From: UBA4132 sp037133675
GTDB lineage: Bacteria > Pseudomonadota > Gammaproteobacteria > Methylococcales > Methylomonadaceae
Direction: 5' to 3'
NCBI GenBank assembly: GCA_037133675.1
Contig: JBAXNR010000005.1
Span: forward strand, 14,206 to 78,205
DNA length: 64,000 bases
Part shown: positions 1 through 9,100 of the stretch, piece by piece
Numbering within the stretch: the first letter of the stretch is position 1
Layout: the number at the start of each line of letters is the position of its first letter
Position numbers and translations under genes: made by a program
Notes under the pieces: generated by a model
What the model was told of the DNA's origin: nothing
Seen by the model: the letters and a program-made list of their open reading frames with translations, nothing else
Database searches by the model: none

Positions 1-900
1 GAACATTCACACCATCACAGCCCCGCGCCTCAAAGCGGGCGGGCGTTTGCCATTGCTATCGTTTTAAATACTGGCTTTGTGATAATAGAGTTTATCTATG
101 GTTTTATCGCTAATTCCACCGCCTTAATCGCCGATGCAGGGCATAACCTGTCTGACGTATTGGGCTTGGTGTTGGCAGGAGGTGCAATATTATTAGCGCG
201 TAAACAACCCTGCAAACGCTACACTTACGGCTTGCGTAGCACCTCCATACTCGCCGCGCTTGCCAATGCTATGTTGTTATTAGTTGCTTGTGGGGCGATT
301 GCGTGGGAAGCGGTAGAACGATTTAATCAGCCGCCCGTGGTAGAAAGTCTCACGGTATCGGCAATTGCAGGCGTTGGCATTATCATTAATAGTATATCCG
401 CGTGGCTGTTTCTTAAAGGCAGTCAACAGGATATGAATATTCGTGGCGCGACTCTGCACATGGCGGCAGATGCGGCGGTCTCGCTGGCAGTGGTTATTGT
501 CGGTTTAGTCATGTTTTATACCAATAATTATTATTGGCTAGACCCTGCGATTACTTTATTAATTGTCATCGTCATCGTCATCGGCACATGGAGTTTATTG
601 CGTGAATCCATGCGTCTCGCGCTCAGTGCTGTGCCTGAAAACATAGACGGCGCGGCAATTGAAGACTATTTATATCAATTAGATGGCGTGACCGACTGCC
701 ACGACTTACATATTTGGGGCTTAAGCACCACTGAAACCGCGCTCACCGTGCATTTAGTCATGCCTAATGGGTGTCCTAATGACGCTTTTATTGATAAAGT
801 CACCCACATCCTAGAACATGATTTTTCCATTCATCATTGCACCTTGCAAATTGAACAAGGCGACACCAATCATGTTTGCTCACTAACACCTAAACACTAA
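1..900 (+). CDS. Cation diffusion facilitator (CzcD/ZitB-like), 5' end outside window
   Basis: The frame is open from base 1, so the gene starts upstream; the GTG at 79 is only an internal codon. About 299 residues are visible. They begin with a His-rich stretch (HSHHH), then several hydrophobic helices, the HN.SD metal-site pattern (AGHNLSDV) in one helix, a second membrane site with HMAADA, and a C-terminal cytoplasmic domain containing the HDLHIWGLS signature. This layout is that of Zn/Cd/Co efflux antiporters of the CDF family (six membrane helices, H+ exchange) in the inner membrane. The exact metal is not readable. The gene ends 5 bp before a DUF971 gene on the same strand, so the two may be cotranscribed. 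Confidence 0.93.
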   Translation, partial: EHSHHHSPAPQSGRAFAIAIVLNTGFVIIEFIYGFIANSTALIADAGHNLSDVLGLVLAGGAILLARKQPCKRYTYGLRSTSILAALANAMLLLVACGAIAWEAVERFNQPPVVESLTVSAIAGVGIIINSISAWLFLKGSQQDMNIRGATLHMAADAAVSLAVVIVGLVMFYTNNYYWLDPAITLLIVIVIVIGTWSLLRESMRLALSAVPENIDGAAIEDYLYQLDGVTDCHDLHIWGLSTTETALTVHLVMPNGCPNDAFIDKVTHILEHDFSIHHCTLQIEQGDTNHVCSLTPKH

Positions 901-905
901 ACATA

Positions 906-1289
906 ATGCGCTTAACCAATAAACCTTGTAACAGCAGACCGACTAACATTATTCTGCACCAGCTTTCTCGTAGCCTTGAAATCCATTTTGATGACGGCAA
1001 AATCTTCAACTTACCCTGTGAATACCTACGCGTCTACACACCTTCGGCAGAAGCACTAGGACACGGAGTAGGACAAGAAATTTTACAAGTCGGCAAAGAA
1101 GACGTAGGCATTAGCGAAATTAAACCTGTTGGTAACTATGGCATTTCGCCCGTGTTCACCGACGGACACAACAGCGGCATCTACACTTGGGATTTGCTCT
1201 ACCAACTGGGTGATGACTATTGCACACTATGGACAATCTACCTGCAAGAGCTACAAAATGCAGGTCATCAACGACACACCTCACACTAA
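906..1289 (+). CDS. DUF971 / GBBH-like N-terminal domain protein
   Basis: This is a 127-residue protein matching the small DUF971 family, related to the N-terminal domain of gamma-butyrobetaine hydroxylase (pattern LEIHFDDGKIFNLPCEYLR, then VGNYGISPVFTDGH and IYTWDLLYQL). The domain binds metal in the hydroxylases, but the stand-alone proteins have no firmly assigned function. It sits 14 bp upstream of ubiE on the same strand. Placement next to ubiE is common in proteobacteria and suggests a link to quinone metabolism or iron handling; that link is inference. No strong ribosome binding site is visible before its ATG, consistent with translation coupled to the upstream transporter gene. Confidence 0.88.
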   Translation: MRLTNKPCNSRPTNIILHQLSRSLEIHFDDGKIFNLPCEYLRVYTPSAEALGHGVGQEILQVGKEDVGISEIKPVGNYGISPVFTDGHNSGIYTWDLLYQLGDDYCTLWTIYLQELQNAGHQRHTSH

Positions 1290-1303
1290 TTCAGAGAATC
1301 ATC

Positions 1304-2050
1304 ATGACTACAAACACCACCCATTTTGGCTTTAAAGAAGTCGCCACCGAAGACAAAGTTAAATTGGTGCGCGGCGTATTTGATTCAGTTGCAGGACAAT
1401 ACGACATCATGAACGACCTCATGTCGATGGGCGTACACCGCTTATGGAAGCGCGTTGCCGTGCAACTCAGCAACGTTCGTCAAGGCGAACAAGTGCTAGA
1501 TTTAGCAGGTGGCACAGGCGATTTAACCACCCTATTTGAACAACGCGTCGGCAAAAACGGACAAGTCGTCCTAGCCGACATCAACTCCGAAATGCTACGC
1601 ACAGGACGCAATCGCCTCATCGACAAAGGCTTAGTCGGCAATATCCTCTACGCCCAAGTCAACGCCGAATGCCTACCGTTCGCCGATAACACCTTCGATT
1701 GCGTCTGTATCGCCTTCGGCTTACGCAACGTCACCGATAAAGATGCCGCCTTACGTTCCATGTACCGTGTATTAAAACCAGGTGGTCGCGTCATCGTGCT
1801 GGAATTCTCCCACCCCGTTGATAAAATCACCGAAAAAGTCTACGATTTCTACTCATTCAAACTACTGCCTAAAATCGGCAAAATCGTTGCCAAAGACGAA
1901 GACAGCTACCGCTACCTAGCCGAATCCATTCGTATGCACCCCAAACAAGACGAACTCAAAGCCATGATGGAAAACGCAGGGCTAGAACGTTGTGAATATT
2001 TCAACATGACGCAAGGGATTGTTGCAGTACATAGAGGCTACAAATTTTAA
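1304..2050 (+). CDS. ubiE: Ubiquinone/menaquinone biosynthesis C-methyltransferase UbiE
   Basis: This gene encodes a SAM-dependent class I methyltransferase of 248 residues, the usual UbiE length. It methylates the benzoquinol ring in ubiquinone synthesis (and demethylmenaquinol where menaquinone is made). Signatures visible are VRGVFDSVAGQYDIMNDLMS near the N-terminus, the SAM-binding motif VLDLAGGTGDLT, the family signature around FGLRNVTDKDAAL, and the ending HRGYKF. The open frame extends upstream to 1220, but the ATG at 1304 follows an AG-rich stretch and gives the conserved N-terminus, so I chose it. Its upstream neighbour encodes DUF971; downstream is a repeat element with no gene. Confidence 0.96.
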   Translation: MTTNTTHFGFKEVATEDKVKLVRGVFDSVAGQYDIMNDLMSMGVHRLWKRVAVQLSNVRQGEQVLDLAGGTGDLTTLFEQRVGKNGQVVLADINSEMLRTGRNRLIDKGLVGNILYAQVNAECLPFADNTFDCVCIAFGLRNVTDKDAALRSMYRVLKPGGRVIVLEFSHPVDKITEKVYDFYSFKLLPKIGKIVAKDEDSYRYLAESIRMHPKQDELKAMMENAGLERCEYFNMTQGIVAVHRGYKF

Positions 2051-2066
2051 ATAAAGTTTCGTTCCC

Positions 2067-2245
2067 ACGCGCCGCACCACTGCCCACAGTTAAGAAAGAT
2101 TGTCGATAACCGCGTAGCGGTGAAATGGTTGTAGCAACAAAATATAAATACAATCAAGCCGCGTAGGGGTGAAATGTTTGCTCTCATTCAACATTTCACC
2201 CCGCTGGGGTTTTTTCCTTAACTGTGGGCAGTGACGCGCCGCACC
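2067..2245. repeat. Small inserted element with 17-bp terminal inverted repeats inside a hairpin
   Basis: CACTGCCCACAGTTAAG at 2078-2094 is perfectly inverted at 2217-2233. The 12-bp ACGCGCCGCACC is directly repeated at 2067-2078 and 2234-2245, as a target duplication would be. Removing one copy plus 2079-2233 restores GTTCCCACGCG...CGTGGAAAC, a hairpin of the same type as those at 26845 and 44983. The interior carries two direct GTGAAATG-type units and one inverted copy. There is no coding capacity. It looks like a non-autonomous (MITE-like) insertion. Confidence 0.75.
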
Positions 2246-2300
2246 CGTGGAAACTAAATAACTAGGAGAATAATCATGTATCGTCTAGGCTGGATTTTCA

Positions 2301-2951
2301 ATGAAACAACTGAGTTATCTTATTTTTTTATTAGGCTTAATTATGGTGGCTTGGGAATATCCAATACTCTACCCACTAAAATTATTGGTAGTATTTTTTC
2401 ATGAATCCTCTCATGCAATAGCCACAATATTAACAGGCGGTACAGTTAAAGAATTAGTTATTAATCAGCAACAAGGTGGTCATGTTATTTCCCAAGGTGG
2501 TAATCGATTTATTACCTTATCAGCAGGTTATATAGGCTCATTACTTTGGGGGGTTGTTATTTACCTTGCCAGTGTTAAAAGCCATTATGACAAAGCGATT
2601 ATGACGGTATTAGCTTTCAGTATTATCATTATCACCGTTGTATTATCCAGCAGCCTATTTAGTTGGCTATTTGGTTTATTAATAGGCGGGGCAATGCTAT
2701 TAATGGCAAAATATTTAGCTGAACAATATAACGATTTTGCACTGAGATTAATCGGCTTAACCAGCATGATGTACGCACCGCTAGATATTTACAGCGATAC
2801 TATTTCACGCAGTTATTTACAATCCGATGCTTATTTATTAGCCGACTATGTAGGTGGCACAACCTTATTATGGGGCAGTATTTGGATTATTATCAGCGTA
2901 GCGGTTATTTTTTATTGTTTGAAATGCTCGTTAAATCAAATCAATAATTAG
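2301..2951 (+). CDS. M50B-like membrane metallopeptidase family protein
   Basis: This is a 216-residue, very hydrophobic protein with an HESSH (HExxH) zinc-binding motif in the first third (FFHESSHAIA), followed by AGYIGSLLWG and a run of predicted membrane helices. This fits the peptidase M50B-like family, distant relatives of site-2 proteases; substrate and role are unknown. The second conserved feature is the D in APLDIYSD near residue 160, which may provide the third metal ligand. The ATG at 2301 has a poor ribosome binding site, while an out-of-frame ATG at 2276 has a good one (AGGAG, 2263-2267); see findings. The gene stands alone between a repeat element and a palindromic repeat. Confidence 0.72.
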   Translation: MKQLSYLIFLLGLIMVAWEYPILYPLKLLVVFFHESSHAIATILTGGTVKELVINQQQGGHVISQGGNRFITLSAGYIGSLLWGVVIYLASVKSHYDKAIMTVLAFSIIIITVVLSSSLFSWLFGLLIGGAMLLMAKYLAEQYNDFALRLIGLTSMMYAPLDIYSDTISRSYLQSDAYLLADYVGGTTLLWGSIWIIISVAVIFYCLKCSLNQINN

Positions 2952-3030
2952 ATAAGCTTCTAGCTATGATGCTGATTAATAAAGCCCTACGAGATTATAT
3001 AAAGCAACCTGATAACGCAGTTAATTAAGT

Positions 3031-3108
3031 AGATTGGGTTAGGCGATAGCCGTAACCCAACATAATGCGATGATATTGTCGGGTTATGCTAACGCTAACC
3101 AGACTTAC
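3031..3108. repeat. Palindromic intergenic repeat (TTGGGTTA...TAACCCAA family)
   Basis: TTGGGTTA at 3034-3041 pairs with TAACCCAA at 3053-3060 around a GCGATAGC core. A second partial unit (GGGTTA.GCTAACGCTAACC) follows. Related hairpins occur at 37520, 39393, 40054 and 43500. All lie in intergenic DNA or at gene ends. Confidence 0.7.
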
Positions 3109-3133
3109 AAACTAAACCAGAATAAAACAAAAA

Positions 3134-5098
3134 ATGAAAGCATCAGAAACTAATTTCCAGACGCTTATTGAAGGCACAAAACAATATCTTGTGCCTTTGT
3201 TTCAACGTCCTTACAGTTGGCAAAAAAAACAATGGCAAGAATTAATAGACGACTTAAATGATTTGTATGAAAACGATGATGCAAGTAATCATTTTATTGG
3301 TTCTATCGTTACCATGCCAACTAATTCAAAACCTGAAAATGTCACACCGTATTTATTAATCGATGGTCAACAGCGTTTAACCACTATTTTTGTTTTGCTA
3401 ATTTTATTGCGTGATATTGCACAAGTAGAAGGTAAAATACTTGCTGATAAAATTCAAAATACGTTATTAACAAATCAATATCATGATGGATTGAGTCATT
3501 ATAAATTAATGCCTACGCAACAAGATCGTGACGCTTTCTTAGGGTTAATAAACGGACAATCTGAAATACAGAATAATAATTTACTTGTTAATTGTTATCA
3601 TTTTTTTAAAAAAGGTATTAAACAACTAGATTGTGAAAAATTAAATCAAGTTATAGCTAATCGACTGTCTGTTGTTAGTATTATTTTAGAAAATGATGAT
3701 AATCCTTATATTGTTTTTGAAAGTTTAAATGCTAAAGGTCTTACCTTAACTCAAGCCGATTTAATTCGTAATTATTTTTTTATGCGAATTGATACAACAC
3801 AACAAGACCATATTTATAAAAATTATTGGTTGCCTATGCAGGATGCGTTAGGCGAACAACTAACGGAGTTTATGCGTCATTATTTAGCAAGTGACGGTGT
3901 AATCGTTAAAAAGGACGAAGTTTATTTAGTATTGAAGCAAAAAGTTGATCGCCATAAAGATGCGTTAGCAGAATTAAATCGTATTAAACAGTTTTCCGAT
4001 TATTACGATAAAATAATTAATCCAGAAAAGGAAAAAAATTTAGCTATCCAGCAAAATTTAATTCGTATTAAACGCCTAGATTTTACAGTGTTATATCCAT
4101 TTTTACTAAATTGTTATTTTCATTATAAAACGAACGAATTAACATCTATTGAGTTTGTTGAAGTATTAAAAATTTTAGAGAACTTTTTAATTCGGCGTTT
4201 TATTTGCAATATGCCTACGCAAGGTTTAAATAAGATTCTCCCCACGCTTTATATCAATGCTATCAAGCAATCACCAAATTTTGTCGATGGATTACGCAGT
4301 TATCTTCAATCACAAAACTACCCAAAAGATAGCGATTTTAGACGTAGTTTAATTGAATCTCGATTATATGGTAATGGTGATAAACAGCAAAAAACACGGT
4401 TAATATTGGAAACAATAGAACGCTCATTTAACCATAAAGAACAACCTAATTTTGATGGAAAAATTAGCATTGAACATATTATGCCGCAAACACTTTCAAA
4501 AATATGGCAAACTCAATTGGGTGAAACTTGGCAACAAGATCATGATTTATATTTGAATACTCTTGGTAATTTAACACTTACGGCTTATAACCCAGAATTA
4601 TCAAATAAATCATTTAGTGAGAAAAAACAATTATTTATACAAAGTAATTTTTCATTGAATAAATATTTTTTTGATATTGAACAATGGAATAGTGAAGCCA
4701 TTGAAAAACGTGCCGATTATTTAGCAGATATTGCTTTAAAAATATGGCACTATTTTGGCGAATGCAATCAAGCTAAAAATGATGACGGTGTAACAGGTAA
4801 AAAACCTAATTTATTGGTTATTTCAGGTCATAAGTTTATTGTAAAATCATGGAGCAATCTTTTTGTTGAGCTTTTAAATTGGATTGCGGAATATGAATCC
4901 GAATCTTTTAAAGAATTAGCAAAAGATTATCCACGTTTTATTAATGATGATTCGACAAAACTTCGTAAAACAAAAAAATTAAAGAATGGATTTTACGTTG
5001 AAACAAATTTAAGTGCTGAACGAATTCATCGTTTTTGTAATCAAGCTATACAAATAGTCGGCTTATCTAGTGAAGATTGGCAAATAGAAATTGAATGA
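3134..5098 (+). CDS. DUF262-DUF1524 nuclease, GmrSD/BrxU-type modification-dependent restriction enzyme
   Basis: This is a 654-residue single-chain protein. The N-terminal DUF262 (GmrS-like NTPase) domain has QRPYSW near residue 25 and the diagnostic DGQQRLTT at 77-84. A helical middle follows, then a DUF1524 (GmrD-like, HNH-type) nuclease region with IEHIMPQTL near residue 447 and a conserved Asn in LGNLTLTAYNPELSNKSF. A final domain of about 90 residues (KNGFYVETNLSA) closes it and is often seen at the end of such proteins. Known relatives are GmrSD and BrxU, which cut phage DNA carrying modified cytosines. The gene is clearly more AT-rich than ubiE upstream, suggesting transfer. It lies 1 kb from a type I restriction locus on the other strand. 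Its own modification specificity cannot be read from sequence. Confidence 0.85.
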   Translation: MKASETNFQTLIEGTKQYLVPLFQRPYSWQKKQWQELIDDLNDLYENDDASNHFIGSIVTMPTNSKPENVTPYLLIDGQQRLTTIFVLLILLRDIAQVEGKILADKIQNTLLTNQYHDGLSHYKLMPTQQDRDAFLGLINGQSEIQNNNLLVNCYHFFKKGIKQLDCEKLNQVIANRLSVVSIILENDDNPYIVFESLNAKGLTLTQADLIRNYFFMRIDTTQQDHIYKNYWLPMQDALGEQLTEFMRHYLASDGVIVKKDEVYLVLKQKVDRHKDALAELNRIKQFSDYYDKIINPEKEKNLAIQQNLIRIKRLDFTVLYPFLLNCYFHYKTNELTSIEFVEVLKILENFLIRRFICNMPTQGLNKILPTLYINAIKQSPNFVDGLRSYLQSQNYPKDSDFRRSLIESRLYGNGDKQQKTRLILETIERSFNHKEQPNFDGKISIEHIMPQTLSKIWQTQLGETWQQDHDLYLNTLGNLTLTAYNPELSNKSFSEKKQLFIQSNFSLNKYFFDIEQWNSEAIEKRADYLADIALKIWHYFGECNQAKNDDGVTGKKPNLLVISGHKFIVKSWSNLFVELLNWIAEYESESFKELAKDYPRFINDDSTKLRKTKKLKNGFYVETNLSAERIHRFCNQAIQIVGLSSEDWQIEIE

Positions 5099-5108
5099 TG
5101 TTGAATAC

Positions 5109-5205
5109 AATAGCCCACATGGAGCTTGCGTAATGAGGGGCTTTTCGTGGGCTACCACTGTTCCCTGTGTTCCACGCTCCGCTCCACACGGGCTTGTGCT
5201 GGGTT
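5109..5205. repeat. Palindromic repeat of the TAGCCC...GGAGC family
   Basis: TAGCCCAC at 5111-5118 pairs with GTGGGCTA at 5147-5154, and the unit GGAGCTTGCGTAATGAGGGG resembles the repeat at 21904-22011. It is noncoding sequence downstream of the DUF262 gene. Confidence 0.55.
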
Positions 5206-5321
5206 ATTCACTTTCAGTTCACTCTCATTCTGTGATACTGTCACCGACTTGATACGATACACAAACCTATCATCAAGCAAGCCCCATATTACTTTTTAAT
5301 CAACATTGAGCGAACTCAGTC

Positions 5322-5783
5322 ATGAAATTAATACTACAAATTACCCTAGGTGTCAGTCTAGGGATCGTGTTAGGCGGCTCATTGTTGTATTTATATACAG
5401 GGGCATTCGCGGAACAATTGGTTAGTGCTGCATTAAAAACACTTCCGCCACCTAAGTCTAGTTCTGTTGATAGTTTATTGCCCGCAACACTACCACCACC
5501 CATCGCCCCCAAACCCATAGAAGAATCTATTCCAGCACCACCGATCAGCACAACACCAGCACCGATTGCCGAAATTAATCCAGTAGTTAAGGATCCCGCT
5601 GTTATTGCCGAGGAAGAAGATCAAAAACAAATGGGGATAAAGTTTAAAGCGTCTTATAAAAAACCAGACAAATGCCAGTCGCCCAATCAAGATCACGATC
5701 TTTTAGTTACTTGTGGCAATGAATACATCCGTGCTAGAGATAAGTTTGAAAAATTATGGCGGCAGGGAGAATTTAAAAAATAA
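5322..5783 (+). CDS. Hypothetical membrane-anchored proline-rich protein
   Basis: This is a 153-residue protein that I do not recognise. It has an N-terminal hydrophobic helix (about residues 4-27, ILQITLGVSLGIVLGGSLLY), then a proline-rich linker of about 60 residues with repeated PPP and APxP motifs, and a charged C-terminal part with two cysteines (DKCQSP... and VTCGNEY). The likely topology is a single membrane anchor with the rest in the periplasm, like small envelope proteins with a proline spacer. It has no operon partner. The start at 5322 follows a GAGCGAACTC stretch that is only a modest ribosome binding site. Function is unknown; it could be a cargo gene of the neighbouring defence region. 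Confidence 0.6.
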   Translation: MKLILQITLGVSLGIVLGGSLLYLYTGAFAEQLVSAALKTLPPPKSSSVDSLLPATLPPPIAPKPIEESIPAPPISTTPAPIAEINPVVKDPAVIAEEEDQKQMGIKFKASYKKPDKCQSPNQDHDLLVTCGNEYIRARDKFEKLWRQGEFKK

Positions 5784-5786
5784 TTG

Positions 5787-5974
5787 CTAGACACAAAGAC
5801 GAAAAAATTTATCATCATAAAAAGTAGCTCCCTCAGCCAATAAGCTGACAACAGAAATACGATCTGTATGCTTTTTTTCCTGTTCGACATAAGACAACAT
5901 CCCTTCGATGCAATCAAAGCTAACTGCTTGCGTTTTTTCTAATGTAGTGCCATTGCCTTATTCTTATGTTCCAT
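5787..5974 (-). pseudogene. Possible frameshifted small gene remnant
   Basis: On the minus strand an ATG at 5974 (MEHKNKAMALH) runs into a stop after 11 codons. Shifting frame once at that point gives a protein-like sequence of about 50 residues: it starts LEKTQAVSFDCIEGMLSYVE, has SVVSLLAEGATFYDDKFF further on, and stops at 5787-5789. The composition looks coding (mixed, amphipathic, no low-complexity). I take it as a broken small gene, possibly an orphan toxin-antitoxin component. The family is not recognised, and a chance open frame is possible. Confidence 0.35.
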
Positions 5975-5990
5975 TTAAAAACCTGTGATT

Positions 5991-6113
5991 ACTCCGTTTT
6001 GATTCAAAAACCGTATAGTTGCCATTTCAGCACGGATAACATCCCTTCAAGGGATGTTATCCGTTATTCTGCAATAAAAAAACTGCACGTTTTCTGACTA
6101 AGAAAGGAGTAGT
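5991..6113. repeat. Dispersed 120-bp repeat with perfect 31-bp palindrome, copy 1
   Basis: Bases 5991-6113 are nearly identical to 47587-47708. Both contain the palindrome at 6033-6063 (CGGATAACATCCCTT, one central base, then its exact complement). Both end with CTAAGAAAGGAGTA within 5-25 bp of the stop codon of a minus-strand gene (here hsdR). No T-run follows on either strand, so it is not a standard terminator. Confidence 0.85.
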
Positions 6114-6115
6114 TG

Positions 6116-9100
6116 TTACATACCCAGTATATTATTACCATTATCTTTTTTAACTAAATCATAAATTATTTCGACAAAATCCTTCATCGCTTGTGGATTA
6201 TTTTTATCGAATAGCATTCTGGCAATAGTATTGTCATGTGAAGACCTTGCTTGATTTACCTCATGCGTAACAGCTTTTGGCAAGCCGCAATTTATCGCAT
6301 CCTCCTTGTTATTTGCATTAATTAGCTCAACAATCGAATTATTTTCCCGTGTCTTTTGTGCAATCTGTGCGGCAAAATTAAAATACTTTTGGTTATTAAT
6401 AGGCGCGATATTGCCAAACACGTTATTAATGCGCTGAATAATATCCTGTAAAAATTCCTTCTCGCGGTCATTGGGTATTCCCTCATCTGACTTAATCGGC
6501 TTTAAAACTAAGTCTTCTTTCACGCCATCAGGCATAGCCGCTGGTTTAATTTCATACCCCGTCATCATCAACGCTGATAAATCAATTTGCTCTGGTGTGA
6601 TACCTTGCAAGCGTTTAGCTAGCAACTTAGCGAATGCAGCGAAATTTTCCAGCTCAGCATCATCGAGAAAAATCAATTGTGCGATATAGCTATACACTCT
6701 GACAAAACGCCCCAAACGGGTTTTAAATAACATCAACGCTTCACGCGCTTTAGTGTACTCACTGCGTTGTTGTTCATATTGTTGTTTGAAGAGTGCGTTA
6801 CCCGCCTTGTGTGCCTTTTGATAGGCATTTTCACAATACTGAATACTCTCTATTAAATTTTTTAACTTGCCGTTAAAAACATCGCTAGGGCGTTGCGTAG
6901 TGGCGTATAAACGCTTATGGATAGCCTCATCTTGATTTTTCAATACTGATTCGGCGCGTACTTTCTTAAACGTATCCAAGTCATCCAGATTATAAATAGT
7001 TTGCGAATCAAGCTGTCTTTTCAGTTCATAAACCACATCCAAGTCCTGCACATTTTCCACAGTCGCGCCATCATCATATTGCTTAAAAGCACTCAGAATC
7101 ACATCCGCTTCATTGGCAAAATCAATGACAAAGGTTTGATCCTTACCTGAGTATGTTCGATTTAATCTTGATAGGGTTTGCACGGCTTCCACACCGCTGA
7201 TTTTTTTATCCAGATACATTGCTACAAGCTTTGGCTGATTAAAACCCGTCTGAAATTTATTAGCGACCAGCATCAAGCGGTATTCTTGTTGCTCAAAGGC
7301 TTTGCGTAACTCTAAAGAACCAATTTCAGGATTAAGATTAGTTTCTGTATATTCCTTTTCAGAATCAACATTAAACCCTTCGCCCAGTTTTTTACCCGAC
7401 ACCTTGCCAGAAAAAGCCACCAAAGTACGAATATTCTGCAAACCCTGTTTTTTAATGGCTATCTCAAAAGCCAGCTTATATTTAACCGCTTCCGCACGAC
7501 CACTTGTAACCACCATTGCTTTTGCTTCACCATTCAGCAAACGCGCCACATTCTCTGAAAAGTGCTGCAAAATAAATTCAACTTTTTCCGTGATATTAAC
7601 CTCGTTTAAAGACACCCATTTTGCCAATGCCCGCCGTGCATATTTTTTATCAACGCGCTTGTCATCCTCGATTGTTTTTTGCAGATTATAAGCAACGCTA
7701 TAAGGCGTGTAATTTTCCAGCACATCCAAAATAAAGCCTTCTTCAATCGCCTGACGCATGGTGTAAAGATGAAACGATTTAGGTTTGTTATCAACCGAAT
7801 CAATACGCCCAAACAGCGTTAACGTGCTATGTTTAGGGGTAGCAGTAAAGGCAAAATGACTGACATTGCTAGGTCTGACACGGGATTTCTGCACTGCCAA
7901 CAATAAATCTTCAACCGTCATTTCATCCATATTCTGTCTTGATTCCATTGCTAACACGGCGCGTAAACCTTGCGCGGTACTGCCTGTTTGCGAGTTATGC
8001 GCTTCATCAATAATCACCGCAAACTGGCGCGTTGCTAATGATTTTTCCGTTAAAATCGCTTCCAGTGCATAAGGAAAAGTTTGAATAGTCACCACAATAA
8101 TCGGCGTTTTTGCAATCAACGCCTGTGCCAATTGCTTACTTTTGGGCAACGACGACTGCTCACGATCAATCGCGCAAATCGTGCCGAAATCATGGTCAAT
8201 TTGTTGTACCGCGTCTTGTAACTGAGCATCCAATACATTTCTATCTGACACCACAATCACCGAATCAAAAATCGCTTTACCGTCGGGGCTACGCAAACGA
8301 ATCAAATCATGACACGTCCACGCAATGGTGCTGGTTTTGCCTGAACCCGCGCTGTGTTCACATAAATACTGTTGACCTGCACCGTTGGCTTTCGCATCGG
8401 CAAGCATTAAATTAACCGCTTGCAATTGATGAAAGCGCGGAAAAATCTGGGTTTTTTGCGTATAAGCTTTGCCCTGTGCCGTTACTTTGTCTTGCTTTTC
8501 CTCATACACAAAATTATGAAAAATACGCAACCACGTTTGCGGCTGACACACCTGTTCCCAAAAATAAGCAATCGGGTATTCGCCATCGGCTCTGGCTGGA
8601 TTACCTACATGACCGTTATTGCCCTGATTGAATGGCAAAAAAATCGTGTTAGCCCCTGCCAATTGCGTTGTCATACGAATATCACTCTCCGACACCGCAA
8701 AATGCACCACCGCGCCGCGTTTATACGTCAATAGCGGTTCATTTTTTGGTAAACGGTCTTCCCGATATTGACGCATAGCCGATTCAACATCTTGGGTAAA
8801 ATCGGTTTTTAATTCAGCCGTTGCCACGGCAATGCCATTAATAAAAAACGCTAAATCAATTTCCCAGTTACGGTGTTTGCTGTATTTAAGCTGCCGCACT
8901 ACTCGCAAACGGTTCGCGGCATAATCCTGTAACAACGTGGCGTTGCGCTCGTCTTCGGGTTGTTTCTGGCTTAAATCAATCTGCCCAACACCCGCAATCT
9001 CAACACCATTGCGTAACACATAAAGTGTGCCGCAGTCGGGTTCATTCAGTGTTTTTGCCACTCTATCCAATAACACCGTTCGCGCCCGTTCGCCATTCAA

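Noticed and set aside
6033..6063. The 31-bp palindrome as the hsdR terminator
   Set aside because: It is 50 bp after the stop with no T-run on either strand and is repeated at another locus, so it is better taken as part of a dispersed repeat.
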